The notes beneath the pieces were generated by a model. That model saw nothing but the letters and a program-made list of their open reading frames with translations, did no database searches and was not told where the DNA came from. A stretch of DNA of 64,000 nucleotides from JBEEOW01 sp041191405. Its GTDB lineage: Bacteria; Bacteroidota; Bacteroidia; Cytophagales; UBA9547. Position numbers and translations under genes: made by a program. The DNA lies in contig JBEEOW010000023.1 of the NCBI GenBank assembly GCA_041191405.1, forward strand, positions 3,444 through 67,443, read 5' to 3'. Below, piece after piece: positions 49,801-55,152 of this stretch (the first letter of the stretch is position 1; each line of letters opens with the position of its first letter).

Positions 49801-52800
49801 AAAAAGACCGATACCAGCTTTATCTGCCATTACACCAAGCTTCACTCCACTTGTGTTTATAGCTAAACCTCCAGTTTTGCCGTCATTATAATATCCTGAA
49901 AATGCATTTGAAGAAAAAGCTGTTGCGAAAGAATATCGTTTATTTAACTTATCGATATCCGCTTTTAAACTATCATTGGCTTTCTTGAAACCAAAATAAC
50001 CATATTGTTTTGGTTTGTTTAATCCTGTTGATAAATATACATCTCCATCTTTGAAAAAGATAGAATTTAAACCGTTAGGATCAGCTTCTCCACTTAAAAT
50101 TGTTGAACCTACTTTTATTGACAAATTTCCTTTACCATCTGGATTTGCACTTCCTGAAAATGCATTATTTCCAAAAGCAGCATTTACACGACCACCATCA
50201 GCAGCACTAAAATATGCTCCAATACTATCTGAATTAATTTTTAATCTTAATTTGCCTTCTTTGTTAGGAACATTAGCTCCTGCATCAACTAAAAAACCTG
50301 GTCTAGAAAATAATATATTACCCGAACCTGCTTTATCTCCTTCTAAACCAATAGTATTTTCTGTAGTTATTACTTTTAATCTTCCCCTTCCTTCAGCATT
50401 ATATCCAAGTTGAAAAACATTATCTCCAAATTTAGATGAGATTTCAGCAATGCCTTTGCTTCTATCAGCCATTAAATACAAAGTGTCATTATTTAATTTG
50501 TATCTAACTAATCCTGAACCATTTGTTCTATCAGCAGCAACATTAAATAAAACACCATTTGTTTTAATCAATACATTTCCCTTGCCTACTTTATCTCCAA
50601 AAAGTTTAACTTCAGTTCCTCCACCTGAATAACTAATTCCACCTCGTCCTGATTTATGACCAGATGCATATAAACTAACTCCATTAATAGATGTACTAAT
50701 TAAAGCACTGTCTGAATTTAATGCTGTTTGAAATTTATTACCATCTACATTATATAAGAAAGAACCTGATTTTTTGCTCATATCGAAATCGATAGCCATT
50801 CTATCTGTATCTCTCCAACTTAAGTCAAAATATCCTGAACCTAAACTTTCTCTAGTTCCTGCAGCAAATTTAAAATTACCTATATCAGAAAATGATAACC
50901 TACCGGTTCTTTTATTTAAATCTGCACTAAAGCCTATGTTATAATCACTATTTTTAAAGAAAAATCCTCCTGACCTCTTGGTTTTATCAGCATTGGCACC
51001 AATTTCAAAATTGGGCATTTTATAGTATATCAATCCAGCCTCTGGGCTTCCTTCAATTTTTAGATTTACATTTTCAACATTAATACCTAAAGAGCCTTTT
51101 GTTTTCTCCTTACTAAATGCTAACTCAACATTATCATTGTATCTAAATTTAGCTTCATTGTTAATATAACTCATGGCTAAATCAGAACCTGGAAATTTCA
51201 ATCCAAATGCCCCCTCAGATTTAATAAGGTCAACATTGGTAGAAATTCTAATATCAGCATTAGGTTGTAAAAAAAGTGCATATTGTTTCTCTTGTTTACT
51301 TCCCGAAACTCCAATTTTAAAATCATCATAAAACATTCTAAACGAAACTTTTTTCTTAGTGTCGTAATATGCCCCACCAATTCCAAAATTTCCTTGTTTA
51401 AAATTTAATCCCATTGAGTCACCTGGCAAATATGCCAAGCCAATAGCAAATGCATCAGCACCTGTTTTCTTTTCAAAGTTAAATGCAAATGATGCAGGTG
51501 TTTTATTTCCAGCTAAACCAATTTTCCAATTTGAATCATCATAATTAAAATAAGCAGATTTTGACATTACATTAGCACCAAAACCAAGTTTAGTAGTACC
51601 ATTTTGAGCCTCTAAACCACCTCTATATTCTGCTGATTTTATGTTGGGTCTAAAAGTCCAATCTCCAACAGTGAATGATTGACTATTTAATGCACTTTCT
51701 GCCTTTGCTGCAATTTCTTTGGCTCCAGCTGCGCTAGCTTTTTGAGTTACGGCCGAGCTAGCGGTGCGGCCTTCGAGGTTTAAAATTGTTGCCTGTCCTT
51801 TTAAAGCTAGTTGAAAATCACCTTCTAGCAATTTCATCTCAATTCCAATATCTGCTTTTAATGTTTGACCATTTGTGGCAGCATCAATTAATTGCGCATA
51901 TAAGCCTGCACCATAAAGGGTATTTGCATCAATTTTAATTTCAGCTTTTTTACCAGATTTATCAACTTTAGCAGACATGTGTCTGAACATTCTACCTTCT
52001 AAACCTACAATATTTACAACTCCAGGTACAAGTGCTACACCTGTTCCTTTATCGTACATAAATACATCAAAAAACCAATAATCTAATTTTGAAGGAGTTT
52101 TACCAATTATAATGGTTGAACCACAACCTATTTCAGATGGTGCATAAATTACACCTTTAATTTTTCCATTAAAACAAGTTCCCCATTCTGGATCATTTTT
52201 TCTGATACCAACTTTACCTTCAAGTTTAGCTATCCCACAATCTAATTTAAAATTAATTGAATCAACTAAAGGCACTGCTGCAGGAGGTAATTCTGTTACT
52301 GTTGCAGGAATTGAAACCGCAGGTTGTGAAGAGTAATCATTTTTTATTCCTAAACTTTCAGAAGGTTTTTGAGTACCATAAATATTTACTTTAACAGGTC
52401 CACCATTTGTTGCTTGGGCATCTTGTGCTAAATTAACAGTTGTAGCGGCATAGTATACATATCTACCATTTTGATAAGCAGCACCAAAATTTTCGAAAAC
52501 CAAATCAAATAGTTGATCATATTTACCAACCACTTGCTCTGAAAATTCAACAATTCCATTACGTTTGCCAAATCCTATTTGATAATCGCCATAAGCCTTA
52601 AAATTAGGAATATTATTTACTTTAACTTTTATATATGGAACTGCAATATCAACAGTCATATCAAGATGGTCATCTCCATCAAAAACAGCTCTTTTAACAG
52701 TTAAATCAGCTTTTGATTCAGCAGCTTCTTTACTAAAATAAATGTGTTGATTTGCTAAATCTTCACCTAAAAATCCTTCTCCAAATCCATCATCTGTAAT

Positions 52801-55140
52801 TTTAGCAAAAACTTCAAAATCTCTTGAATCGTCAATTACAGGTATTTTAATCCTTCCTCTAAATTCACTACTTTTAACTAGTGAATTTTCAACATCTATT
52901 TTATAAGTGATAGGTTGAACAGGAAAAGTATTAAACTTCATACTGAAATCACTTGCAAATTCTTGATCACTATAATATTGTAAACCAAGCGCAGTAAACC
53001 AGTTTTTTAAGTTTGGATTGATTGTTAAACTTACCTCTGTTAATAAATCTTTCGTAAACTCAAGTCTTTTCCCTTTTCTATCGATGTTAGTTTTTTGCTC
53101 TAAGGTATACTCGGAAATATAACATCCTTTCCAATCTTTATCGAAACTTCCTGGAGATTCTTCATTTGAAAAATCTATAATAATTTTTTTAGGAATTACT
53201 GTTTGATTTATTTTATCAATCGGTCTATATGATTGAAAAGTCAATGCCATTGTTTCGGCATTTAAATCAAAGTATTTTAACCTTTCAAAGTTTTTAAAAG
53301 GAACTGTAATTCGTTTTCCTTGTGTATTTAAAGTGTTTTCTGGTAAACCAATACTTCCGTAATAAAATATTTGATAACCAGTAGCCCCAATAATTAAAGT
53401 GGAAGCCGTATCAATATTAAGTTGGAAATTCAATGGTTCCATAATATCAAAAGTACCATTTAACGAAACCCCACCTCTTAAATAGAATGAATTAAAATTC
53501 ATCCATTTATCTTTAATTAATGCATTGGGTTCACTTCCATCTAGCACAATATCAAGTGGAATACTAAAATCTCCACGTAAAGAAAGTGCCTGATTATCGA
53601 GCTTTACAGCAGTTGGAATGTATTTAACATTTCTTAAATCTTTATTTTTTGCTTGAATCTCAATTGGTTCTTGGTCTTTCAATTCCTTGAAAAGTGTACC
53701 TTCTTCTAATAAATATAAACTTCCAGCTTTCTTAAGTTTGATATTTTTGAAATCTATTTCAGCTGTACGAATCCCTTTTGAATCTAATTTTACTATACCA
53801 GTACCAGTTAAGTTAGTAATGTCATTTCCTGTAGTTGACACTACTGTTACATCATGGTCACCTGCACGGAAATAATCAAGCAATGGAGCACCTTGAAATT
53901 TACGAATTTCACTTTCTGCAATTTTTTGATCCCCTGAATACGCCTCTACTTTCCAAGCAAAAAACTTTTGACTTTCAAATTTCTCTTCAACTACAGTTGT
54001 CCAACCTGTAGGACTGCTCGAAGGCTCTGTGTTTTCTTCATAAATAACTTTATTATTCTTAATTGCTATATCTAAATCTTCATCTTCAGACTTTAGCTGT
54101 ACAACTTTGAAATGATAACTAACTAATTGAGAAGAAATAGCTTTATTATCTGGCACTGACCATTGAAATTTTTGTCTATCGCTTCTTGTAAATTGATAAT
54201 CTTTCTCAGGCTTAGTTAAAGAAATTTTCCCTCCAATTGGATATCCGTATACAAACCAATAAGGCTCAGATTTGCCATCATTTCTAAAAACACTTTTTCC
54301 TGTATTATCAAAAACTGTAACAAAATAGGCATATCTTTTTCCAACCTCTAAAGCAGGTGCAGACGCATCGTATAAAAACGTGGTTTGTTTAGTTGGTTGG
54401 CTTTCAAATACTTTAATTACGTTTCCATTTTGAAAAGCAACATCTGGCGCAACACCTGATGTTGTAATTTCATACATCTCTAGTTTATATTCAGTGGTAA
54501 CAGGGTTTAAAGGTGGAGCCGTCATTACCCATTGAAAAATAATATTTTGTGGGTCTGCCGCTAATACAAAATTGGTTTTAGGTGCTATCACTTGTGGTAC
54601 ACCTCCTAATAAAAATGGACCTGCTGCTTGACTTGCATTCGAAAGTACTTTTCCGGTATTATAATCTAAAGCTTCAACTGTAAAAGTATAAAAACCTTCA
54701 GGTAATACCCCTTTATCAGAAAATGTTTTAGCATCAAATCCTGTAATCTGAATATTATTATAATCTAAATACTCTGCCCAGTCATCACCTGACACTGTGT
54801 GTAGTACACCTGGTGTTAATGTTATTCTTTCAAGAGGAATAAAATTAGGTTTTGACTCAATAATTACTCCATTATCACCTTTAATTGTAATTTTTAATCT
54901 AATATCCCATGAAGGTTCAGCAAAGTCTTTAAACAATAAATTAGTAATAAGTTTTTTGCCATTTGGCTGATACAAATCACTAAAATAAGGCGAATAAGGG
55001 GCAGTAAGCAAAGTGGTAGCTTGTACAGTTGTTTGAATCTGTGCATGAACTGACTTTGTTATAAACAACAAAAAGCACAAACTTATAAAGCTGTACTTAA
55101 AGTTTAATTTATTTAATATTTTTTGCAAAATTTTAATCAT
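34861..55140 (-). CDS. 6,759-aa giant exported repeat protein (TANFOR-like N-terminus)
   Basis: Probably roughly 0.7 MDa. A signal peptide (ending KSVHAQ) is followed by a TANFOR-like region to about residue 300 (YSPYFSDL, IRLKITIKGDNG, ITLTPGVLHTVSG, LPEGFYTFTVEALDYNTGK) and FN3-like strands. A non-repeated beta-rich part runs to about 1480. Five long repeats (about 525 aa each) span about 1487-4091, each opening with 'AHRxGRGxxxF' and ending with 'HEFKMDA...FIDG'. After an LPN-rich linker (about 4100-4225), five different repeats (about 428 aa each) span about 4281-6361, anchored by 'FEKDK', 'DSLGF', 'YNDGSRS'. The C-terminus contains four to six Cys and a Gly run (GIYGCVNIFGGGGGC) and ends in VNF. 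No T9SS sorting tail is seen. The ATG at 55140 is preferred to the TTG just before it. It follows the 584-aa outer-membrane gene by 12 nt. Likely a fibre or extended surface scaffold; function unknown. Confidence 0.85.
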   Translation of the reverse strand: MIKILQKILNKLNFKYSFISLCFLLFITKSVHAQIQTTVQATTLLTAPYSPYFSDLYQPNGKKLITNLLFKDFAEPSWDIRLKITIKGDNGVIIESKPNFIPLERITLTPGVLHTVSGDDWAEYLDYNNIQITGFDAKTFSDKGVLPEGFYTFTVEALDYNTGKVLSNASQAAGPFLLGGVPQVIAPKTNFVLAADPQNIIFQWVMTAPPLNPVTTEYKLEMYEITTSGVAPDVAFQNGNVIKVFESQPTKQTTFLYDASAPALEVGKRYAYFVTVFDNTGKSVFRNDGKSEPYWFVYGYPIGGKISLTKPEKDYQFTRSDRQKFQWSVPDNKAISSQLVSYHFKVVQLKSEDEDLDIAIKNNKVIYEENTEPSSSPTGWTTVVEEKFESQKFFAWKVEAYSGDQKIAESEIRKFQGAPLLDYFRAGDHDVTVVSTTGNDITNLTGTGIVKLDSKGIRTAEIDFKNIKLKKAGSLYLLEEGTLFKELKDQEPIEIQAKNKDLRNVKYIPTAVKLDNQALSLRGDFSIPLDIVLDGSEPNALIKDKWMNFNSFYLRGGVSLNGTFDIMEPLNFQLNIDTASTLIIGATGYQIFYYGSIGLPENTLNTQGKRITVPFKNFERLKYFDLNAETMALTFQSYRPIDKINQTVIPKKIIIDFSNEESPGSFDKDWKGCYISEYTLEQKTNIDRKGKRLEFTKDLLTEVSLTINPNLKNWFTALGLQYYSDQEFASDFSMKFNTFPVQPITYKIDVENSLVKSSEFRGRIKIPVIDDSRDFEVFAKITDDGFGEGFLGEDLANQHIYFSKEAAESKADLTVKRAVFDGDDHLDMTVDIAVPYIKVKVNNIPNFKAYGDYQIGFGKRNGIVEFSEQVVGKYDQLFDLVFENFGAAYQNGRYVYYAATTVNLAQDAQATNGGPVKVNIYGTQKPSESLGIKNDYSSQPAVSIPATVTELPPAAVPLVDSINFKLDCGIAKLEGKVGIRKNDPEWGTCFNGKIKGVIYAPSEIGCGSTIIIGKTPSKLDYWFFDVFMYDKGTGVALVPGVVNIVGLEGRMFRHMSAKVDKSGKKAEIKIDANTLYGAGLYAQLIDAATNGQTLKADIGIEMKLLEGDFQLALKGQATILNLEGRTASSAVTQKASAAGAKEIAAKAESALNSQSFTVGDWTFRPNIKSAEYRGGLEAQNGTTKLGFGANVMSKSAYFNYDDSNWKIGLAGNKTPASFAFNFEKKTGADAFAIGLAYLPGDSMGLNFKQGNFGIGGAYYDTKKKVSFRMFYDDFKIGVSGSKQEKQYALFLQPNADIRISTNVDLIKSEGAFGLKFPGSDLAMSYINNEAKFRYNDNVELAFSKEKTKGSLGINVENVNLKIEGSPEAGLIYYKMPNFEIGANADKTKRSGGFFFKNSDYNIGFSADLNKRTGRLSFSDIGNFKFAAGTRESLGSGYFDLSWRDTDRMAIDFDMSKKSGSFLYNVDGNKFQTALNSDSALISTSINGVSLYASGHKSGRGGISYSGGGTEVKLFGDKVGKGNVLIKTNGVLFNVAADRTNGSGLVRYKLNNDTLYLMADRSKGIAEISSKFGDNVFQLGYNAEGRGRLKVITTENTIGLEGDKAGSGNILFSRPGFLVDAGANVPNKEGKLRLKINSDSIGAYFSAADGGRVNAAFGNNAFSGSANPDGKGNLSIKVGSTILSGEADPNGLNSIFFKDGDVYLSTGLNKPKQYGYFGFKKANDSLKADIDKLNKRYSFATAFSSNAFSGYYNDGKTGGLAINTSGVKLGVMADKAGIGLFDFVYEKNKARFYGDKTLGNAEVSVVIDGKDSLTTKVVEGKKYSGALSIGDFAMSYNYAPNEDKFYKYENGNTLLHGYSKLNGLNGGIFKDGSNKVFIEAQETGKGIVGVKIAKDSLLLGVNDEGKNYINASIGDNTLDGLYIKNGDKKLKFTNPSFSLEALNTTAEKMVDMKIGTDKRIRLSSTRYAYLNVNSHEFKMDATKPNQAYFYIDGREIDYKATDNQDSVSLGYKGDGANFLVAAHRAGRGHLSFDKGESKLYLFADKAGAGRISAKSGTTLFDIAGNKGTGNGSLRLLLGSDSLNIFADRSLGIARLGTKFGDNSMYANYNAEGYGNLSLRANGNYIALGGDASGSGNILFQNGSILAAASADVKASAGAIRFKMENDSINANFNGTAGNAGLTASFSGNAFSGSADKTGKGDVNFTTPDVQLNAALDPQGLNKVYFNKGELTFAAQNNKATKYSNIRFRLSNDSVSAFADKNANSYGFATSVSGTSLSARLENGANASMAFATGETKLSLRAAKAGNGAISYNDTDNSFYLEGDRATGNASFRLRPGADSLVGAIKDGKTVSGAFALSSNTMAFSYGQGQDNFFNFKTGDNSLNAFFNADNAKGAGFTNKDVKVRLFNQGSKGLASLKMGSDSVNAIINDNGNYSFASAYSGNSLITNYNKNADKNIKLSTSAFNITAGQFGEEKLVDFAFDNKKLKISSTKFVQLQANNHEFKMDARGAGNPKFFIDGSEVAYEFNKDSVNLGWSGDDKLFNVMAHRLGRGKVRFKLGDNDVSLFANKELGSAGVNLKTGNNLFQIEGNKTTGSGLMNIAIGNDSVYVMADRGAGLASIRTNVDGNSLRARYDATGKGFLNFAQGADNKIELSGDASGSGSIYLQKGANIIAANADINTKIGGFRLKSGSDSVNTSYNGSLGLASVATSISGASFSGNAYQSGKGNLDLSLSNLRLKASADQNLNSIYFKKDNFLLAASNDKAANKGNFRLKFENDSINAYVDGSSTAGFTTSVSNVALSGEIKEGIKGKLGVKVGTTQLYAAAEKQGSGTFSYADANNRFKIYGDKASGEGNLSLRFGSDSLQSSVAPNKYTGALSIGDLQLSYLHAPGQNSFYKFATNGVSLNGFMNPDNSKGVRFATAGNIVRLENAGSKGLVSFRKDADSLNIVVNDGGKHSFIGSLDKTYIETSYLKDGDKTLKFNTTGYGFATTYGSAEKAIDLTFDSKRINVSSKKFVLLQANNHEFKMDATNASANPKFFIDGSEVQYEIGNKDSVGLGWSGGNDAFSVFAHRAGRGGLRFKKGDNDVSFYANKEGAGKISVATGNNAFLIAANKTTGYGAMRFKVGSDSINVLSDDASGVRKISTSYSGNSLFAGFENGVGTVGMNAAGTKINLRGDGSGNGNILFQTGDVLAAASSDMDLKLGTMRFKTGNDSINTRFNGSEGSANIAASFGGTAFRGAADKSGKGDLKLTSNGLNLIGQLDPAGINAISFRKDAFLFAASNDTKLQINSFRLRNGDDSLNAFVNKSTNVSSFATSVSGTSLGARLENGNNGVLTIATNDLKMDFASEKANSAKLNLVNGSTRVRAYGDKTSGDIDLALQMGSDSLTASSVSGNYKGAFVLGDKAMNFNAVSVADHNFNYKDASTQLSTYANPKEGKGVSFASGALLFKLENQTGDKGLFKLRSGADSLYSFINDNGKHTLSANYSGVSFNTEYKKDGDKYIKLQATDYLIEASEKATDKFINLKYKNHTVKVDNKRKASYNSGSHEFIMDAANAEIPKLFIDGKEFSFDASQLRNKDSISLGLNIDNYNVFASAHSAGRGQFRFKSSADELAIWGNKAGYNRIYVNTNGSLIDLGGNPTTGEGALRFKQNNDSINLQANPDLGSGSIAAAYGTNSFAGSYNGNGKGSVSLKTGDNIVSINGDASGSGAINLRQGDIRIVSAADINAKNANFSFSNTKDSLSTAFNGTEGKANVNAVFGDNSFVANANKTGLANLSLSASGINLAAGMNPSSGINFINYKQNDFAYKAFINKNDNLYNFAFKVKDDSLAATLDKQDGISSIKSFLAGNNISAFINSVGRASFTFDNPDFLFDLNGQKQGAGTIRYSGANGSGNFYGDVNNGLFNLKSRWGKDSMFVFAENNKPFTGGFAAASTGLAFQLNGAKGHYFTLMSNDASLDIIKGLADKDASLTYKNGDTKVRLLSTTSDKAEFAITMGKDSVSAKLNESAGSHSFVASILNNNLTTSFVKDGDKKMIFNGSGYSIENVYSVSSLKYAKFTRNGVGIKVSSDKKILVTTAAHQVLMQVASSNEPELYIDGVKQNLVPNVKFTIDGIDFMPKINMDLTMFDIDLPNFPSINVGFSPIGLPSFKCTLPNLPNVDLAFVHLPNGFNFDFDGRLFSFDVNMFKLNLPSFNYNLDFSTPNLDFAFKLPAVDFKWNGFGDFNIDFTSNLRFELTKDYAKALYFDKYLMLDKNLYAKLSYDNNKYVGYQINASAPKTLGKIDLKFDDLSGQFEKDKLLALKYQNASVNLQPAGAALAYNDKSIDYNVNAKTLTFKNGATNSITLAPKSVVTNWEGYAASLGADSLGFTKDDAVLNLSANAVKIAKGSKSIRADKASIAFNYDANTYANVAYDKVNAKWNDASITYSQGEPLSLAYQNNTFAINKTALKVANADKSLSYIFADKALSMKVASDSFSVSPERFAGVYKNYKLAFSKTAGMNFQDGSRTIAVSKETIAATQGDVKLGYSIAANEISIQKGENYSILGGPGKVGVILDNTKIGFTSADGIKTLEVEIPGLRKITTGIDAQNLAYLNYISQVKELANGFSFTHEDKLISYSPDALKINLGKDIALNYADKKFDVAYTDFKAFYNSSSDFGASYKDANVKITPALKQLVYGDKSMSLNDKNVLNVIVSPTRTVALGLAGTADVVFDDVKFNFEKNKTLSVAYKKDYKFNVDEKGISTEYQNNSLAYEVGKALTLKQGRDNQVTITATNLVTNWAGYNFTVGKDSLGFNKDGAAVSVSEKGIKVAQDGKSLVYSSDKQLKLFYDANKFVEASTESFNAKWDDAVIAYGKTTPLKIAYKENSFVLNKTGLRLTDGARAIAYNFNQSASYRQGTDSFMVSKETVFAKYQNYNFSFDKTNGLSYNDGSRSALINGDRVAINIDDVAMSYNSAKTEVSFKKGSDNELTASPEGASLMMEGIKIAYMNDNGAKKLEFDVPNYAKINAGFDKVGGNFINFNKDNIAVAFTEKEGGYELSSGDKSIFASSKELRFNYSSKYNFKIAENNFAMNMGDMKAYYSGVANMGMEYQQAKFDVTADKAKLSVGDKYLQVDKNNNLRLQLQDTRYITANPLAMNVQFDDVTAIVEKDKQVSLKYKEENSLSLTEKGIQLTAGDRSLNFVVGESISVKDGENRLSIGKTGLSTNWSGYNFMLNEDSLSFAKDGAVVKASPTGARVAYDGKSLRYEQGKALELYLDANKHLTASPDLLNAAWDDASMTYGKDAPLKLVYQQNSFTLGKTALQLANGDNVLTYKFDQTISFRMKSDSFMVNKESIAAKYSNYNFALNKTKGLTYSDGSRSAEVSGSKIAINVEDVSMYYDATKTEVGFKKGGDNELTASPEGASLTMEGIKIAYFRDNGAHKLEFNVPNFAKIYGGYDAKGGNFFRFNKDNIDFAIAEKDGGYEFTTGDKLVAYTPNSISARYGKSAYLNLKGTDFDMQYNDLKANYSSPTKLGMSYGDAVFAINGDDAKLAYQNYSLALNTASQILKAKMSDNRYLEATAAGKVDFKYDDILASFEKDKQLAVSYKNEHKATITTTGAELISGDKSLVFEAGNSVTVKVGASNYATITPEKLTTTWSGYSFSVGKDSLGFDAEGAKVSVTATAALASYGGKSLVYESGKNLKFFYEATKFVEASPLACNAKWDDVNLSYAKNDALKVSYKENVFTLNKTALSLADGGGRVLKYKFDKTISVKVDADSFMVNENSLAAKYQKYTLSFSKTNGLSYNDGSRSLNANASKISLAVDDVSMYYDAVKTEIGFKRGSEQEVTASPTKSTIKMEGVAIAYFRNNGSHELEFDVPSFAKISAGYDPNGKSMFSFAKDNVAFSVMEKNGGVEFKTMDKIAYISPTEFNFYYSNDMFMKFLENDFTMQIKDFKGYYKAKDNFGMIYNDAKFIVEPTFARLAYQDKYISLDDKKNLRVQYEPSKYLVASTTKLNFIYDDATFNFEKDKELAFNYKDDYKLSVNTSGIEASYTDKSIGVDFAKKTLLIKDGTTNSVAASEKGIAIDWASYKFMVSSDSLGFVKDGASVSAARSGLRVAYLEKSLAFATATKTFKVSYEANKYVTLSPEALGARWDDMGVDFSKNTSLSLYYKDKKFQLNKDYIALSEANARLAYKFAGELSVRYKNDSVQITKESIAGKFDKYSMSVSKAEGATLFDGSQTYKLKDKAEITYRGYTLSYDLNSKAIGLNKGTEWGLNGSATTFGFFYEDYKFDLDINKGATYKDKKNLVVLGKDLIITSSQLTSLNFGIKNFAAANPDYYLNIEKYGISYNLENGYKVNIDNNWASMGGTKTLLAADWDDLKLDIQSNGRVSASKAGYGLMYGGDLYAGVIGAGSEITLTKTLKLGLMDKVNKKGVEIGSDGIVTLINGDQKIIAGGNQPIKFEDSKSGMTSPDDATSDEMKFNVAGMNFVVKPADGNNITMTTKVVGIDINLQTSGEGTMKAAVSKDGKLYGTIYKNFYSWGVAIGDSKADTDGPAVEEPVKMDGPANIGYITQNSTSVLQVVLYASYSSKTKTFILNGQATGSQPLLCTRNVTLAAKFSPDDWYVKVADKPREKWASVKPLCLFVETQGYFYIDKNVIEAGLNYGYHFDISTGWVTIIPKVFEAKVGAYFDFNIGGEGKIQLKPKFAIPYIRIWLDARAGIYGCVNIFGGGGGCVTLIEVRIAGELALVITDAEKSASGKISAGVTICGKSFDAEFSTKVNF
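36060..42310 (-). repeat. Repeat family B: five units of about 1.27-1.3 kb
   Basis: The 'DGSRS/DGSQT' anchor recurs near 41,634, 40,362, 39,078, 37,790 and 36,495, and the 'FEKDK' anchor near 42,270, 41,000, 39,715, 38,425 and 37,130, a spacing of about 1,270-1,300 bp (424-432 codons). Inside each unit a finer, roughly 20-25-residue strand-turn pattern is visible. Confidence 0.85.
42470..42840 (-). other. LPN/aromatic-rich linker between the two repeat families
   Basis: About 125 codons encode a short-period motif: DIDLPNFPSINVGF, GLPSFKCTLPNLPNVDLAF, LPNGFNFDFDG, LNLPSFNYNLDF, KLPAVDFKWNGFGDF. Leu-Pro-Asn/Ser-Phe recurs about every 12-16 residues and is unlike either flanking repeat. It may be a hinge, a branch point or a separate beta-solenoid. 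Confidence 0.75.
42870..50690 (-). repeat. Repeat family A: five units of about 1.57-1.6 kb
   Basis: The 'H(R/K).xGRG' anchor recurs near 50,650, 49,068, 47,500, 45,930 and 44,352, and 'HEFKMDA/HEFIMDA/HQVLMQV' near 49,210, 47,635, 46,072, 44,497 and 42,897, a spacing of about 1,563-1,600 bp. Each unit contains shorter GxGxxxF...ADK-type sub-repeats with frequent Asp, Asn and Gly turns. Confidence 0.88.
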
Positions 55141-55152
55141 CAATTTTTTTAA

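Noticed and set aside
34861..55140. Rhs/YD-repeat toxin or RTX adhesin
   Set aside because: No YD-repeat consensus, no RHS core motif, no GGxGxD nonapeptides and no C-terminal toxin domain were seen.
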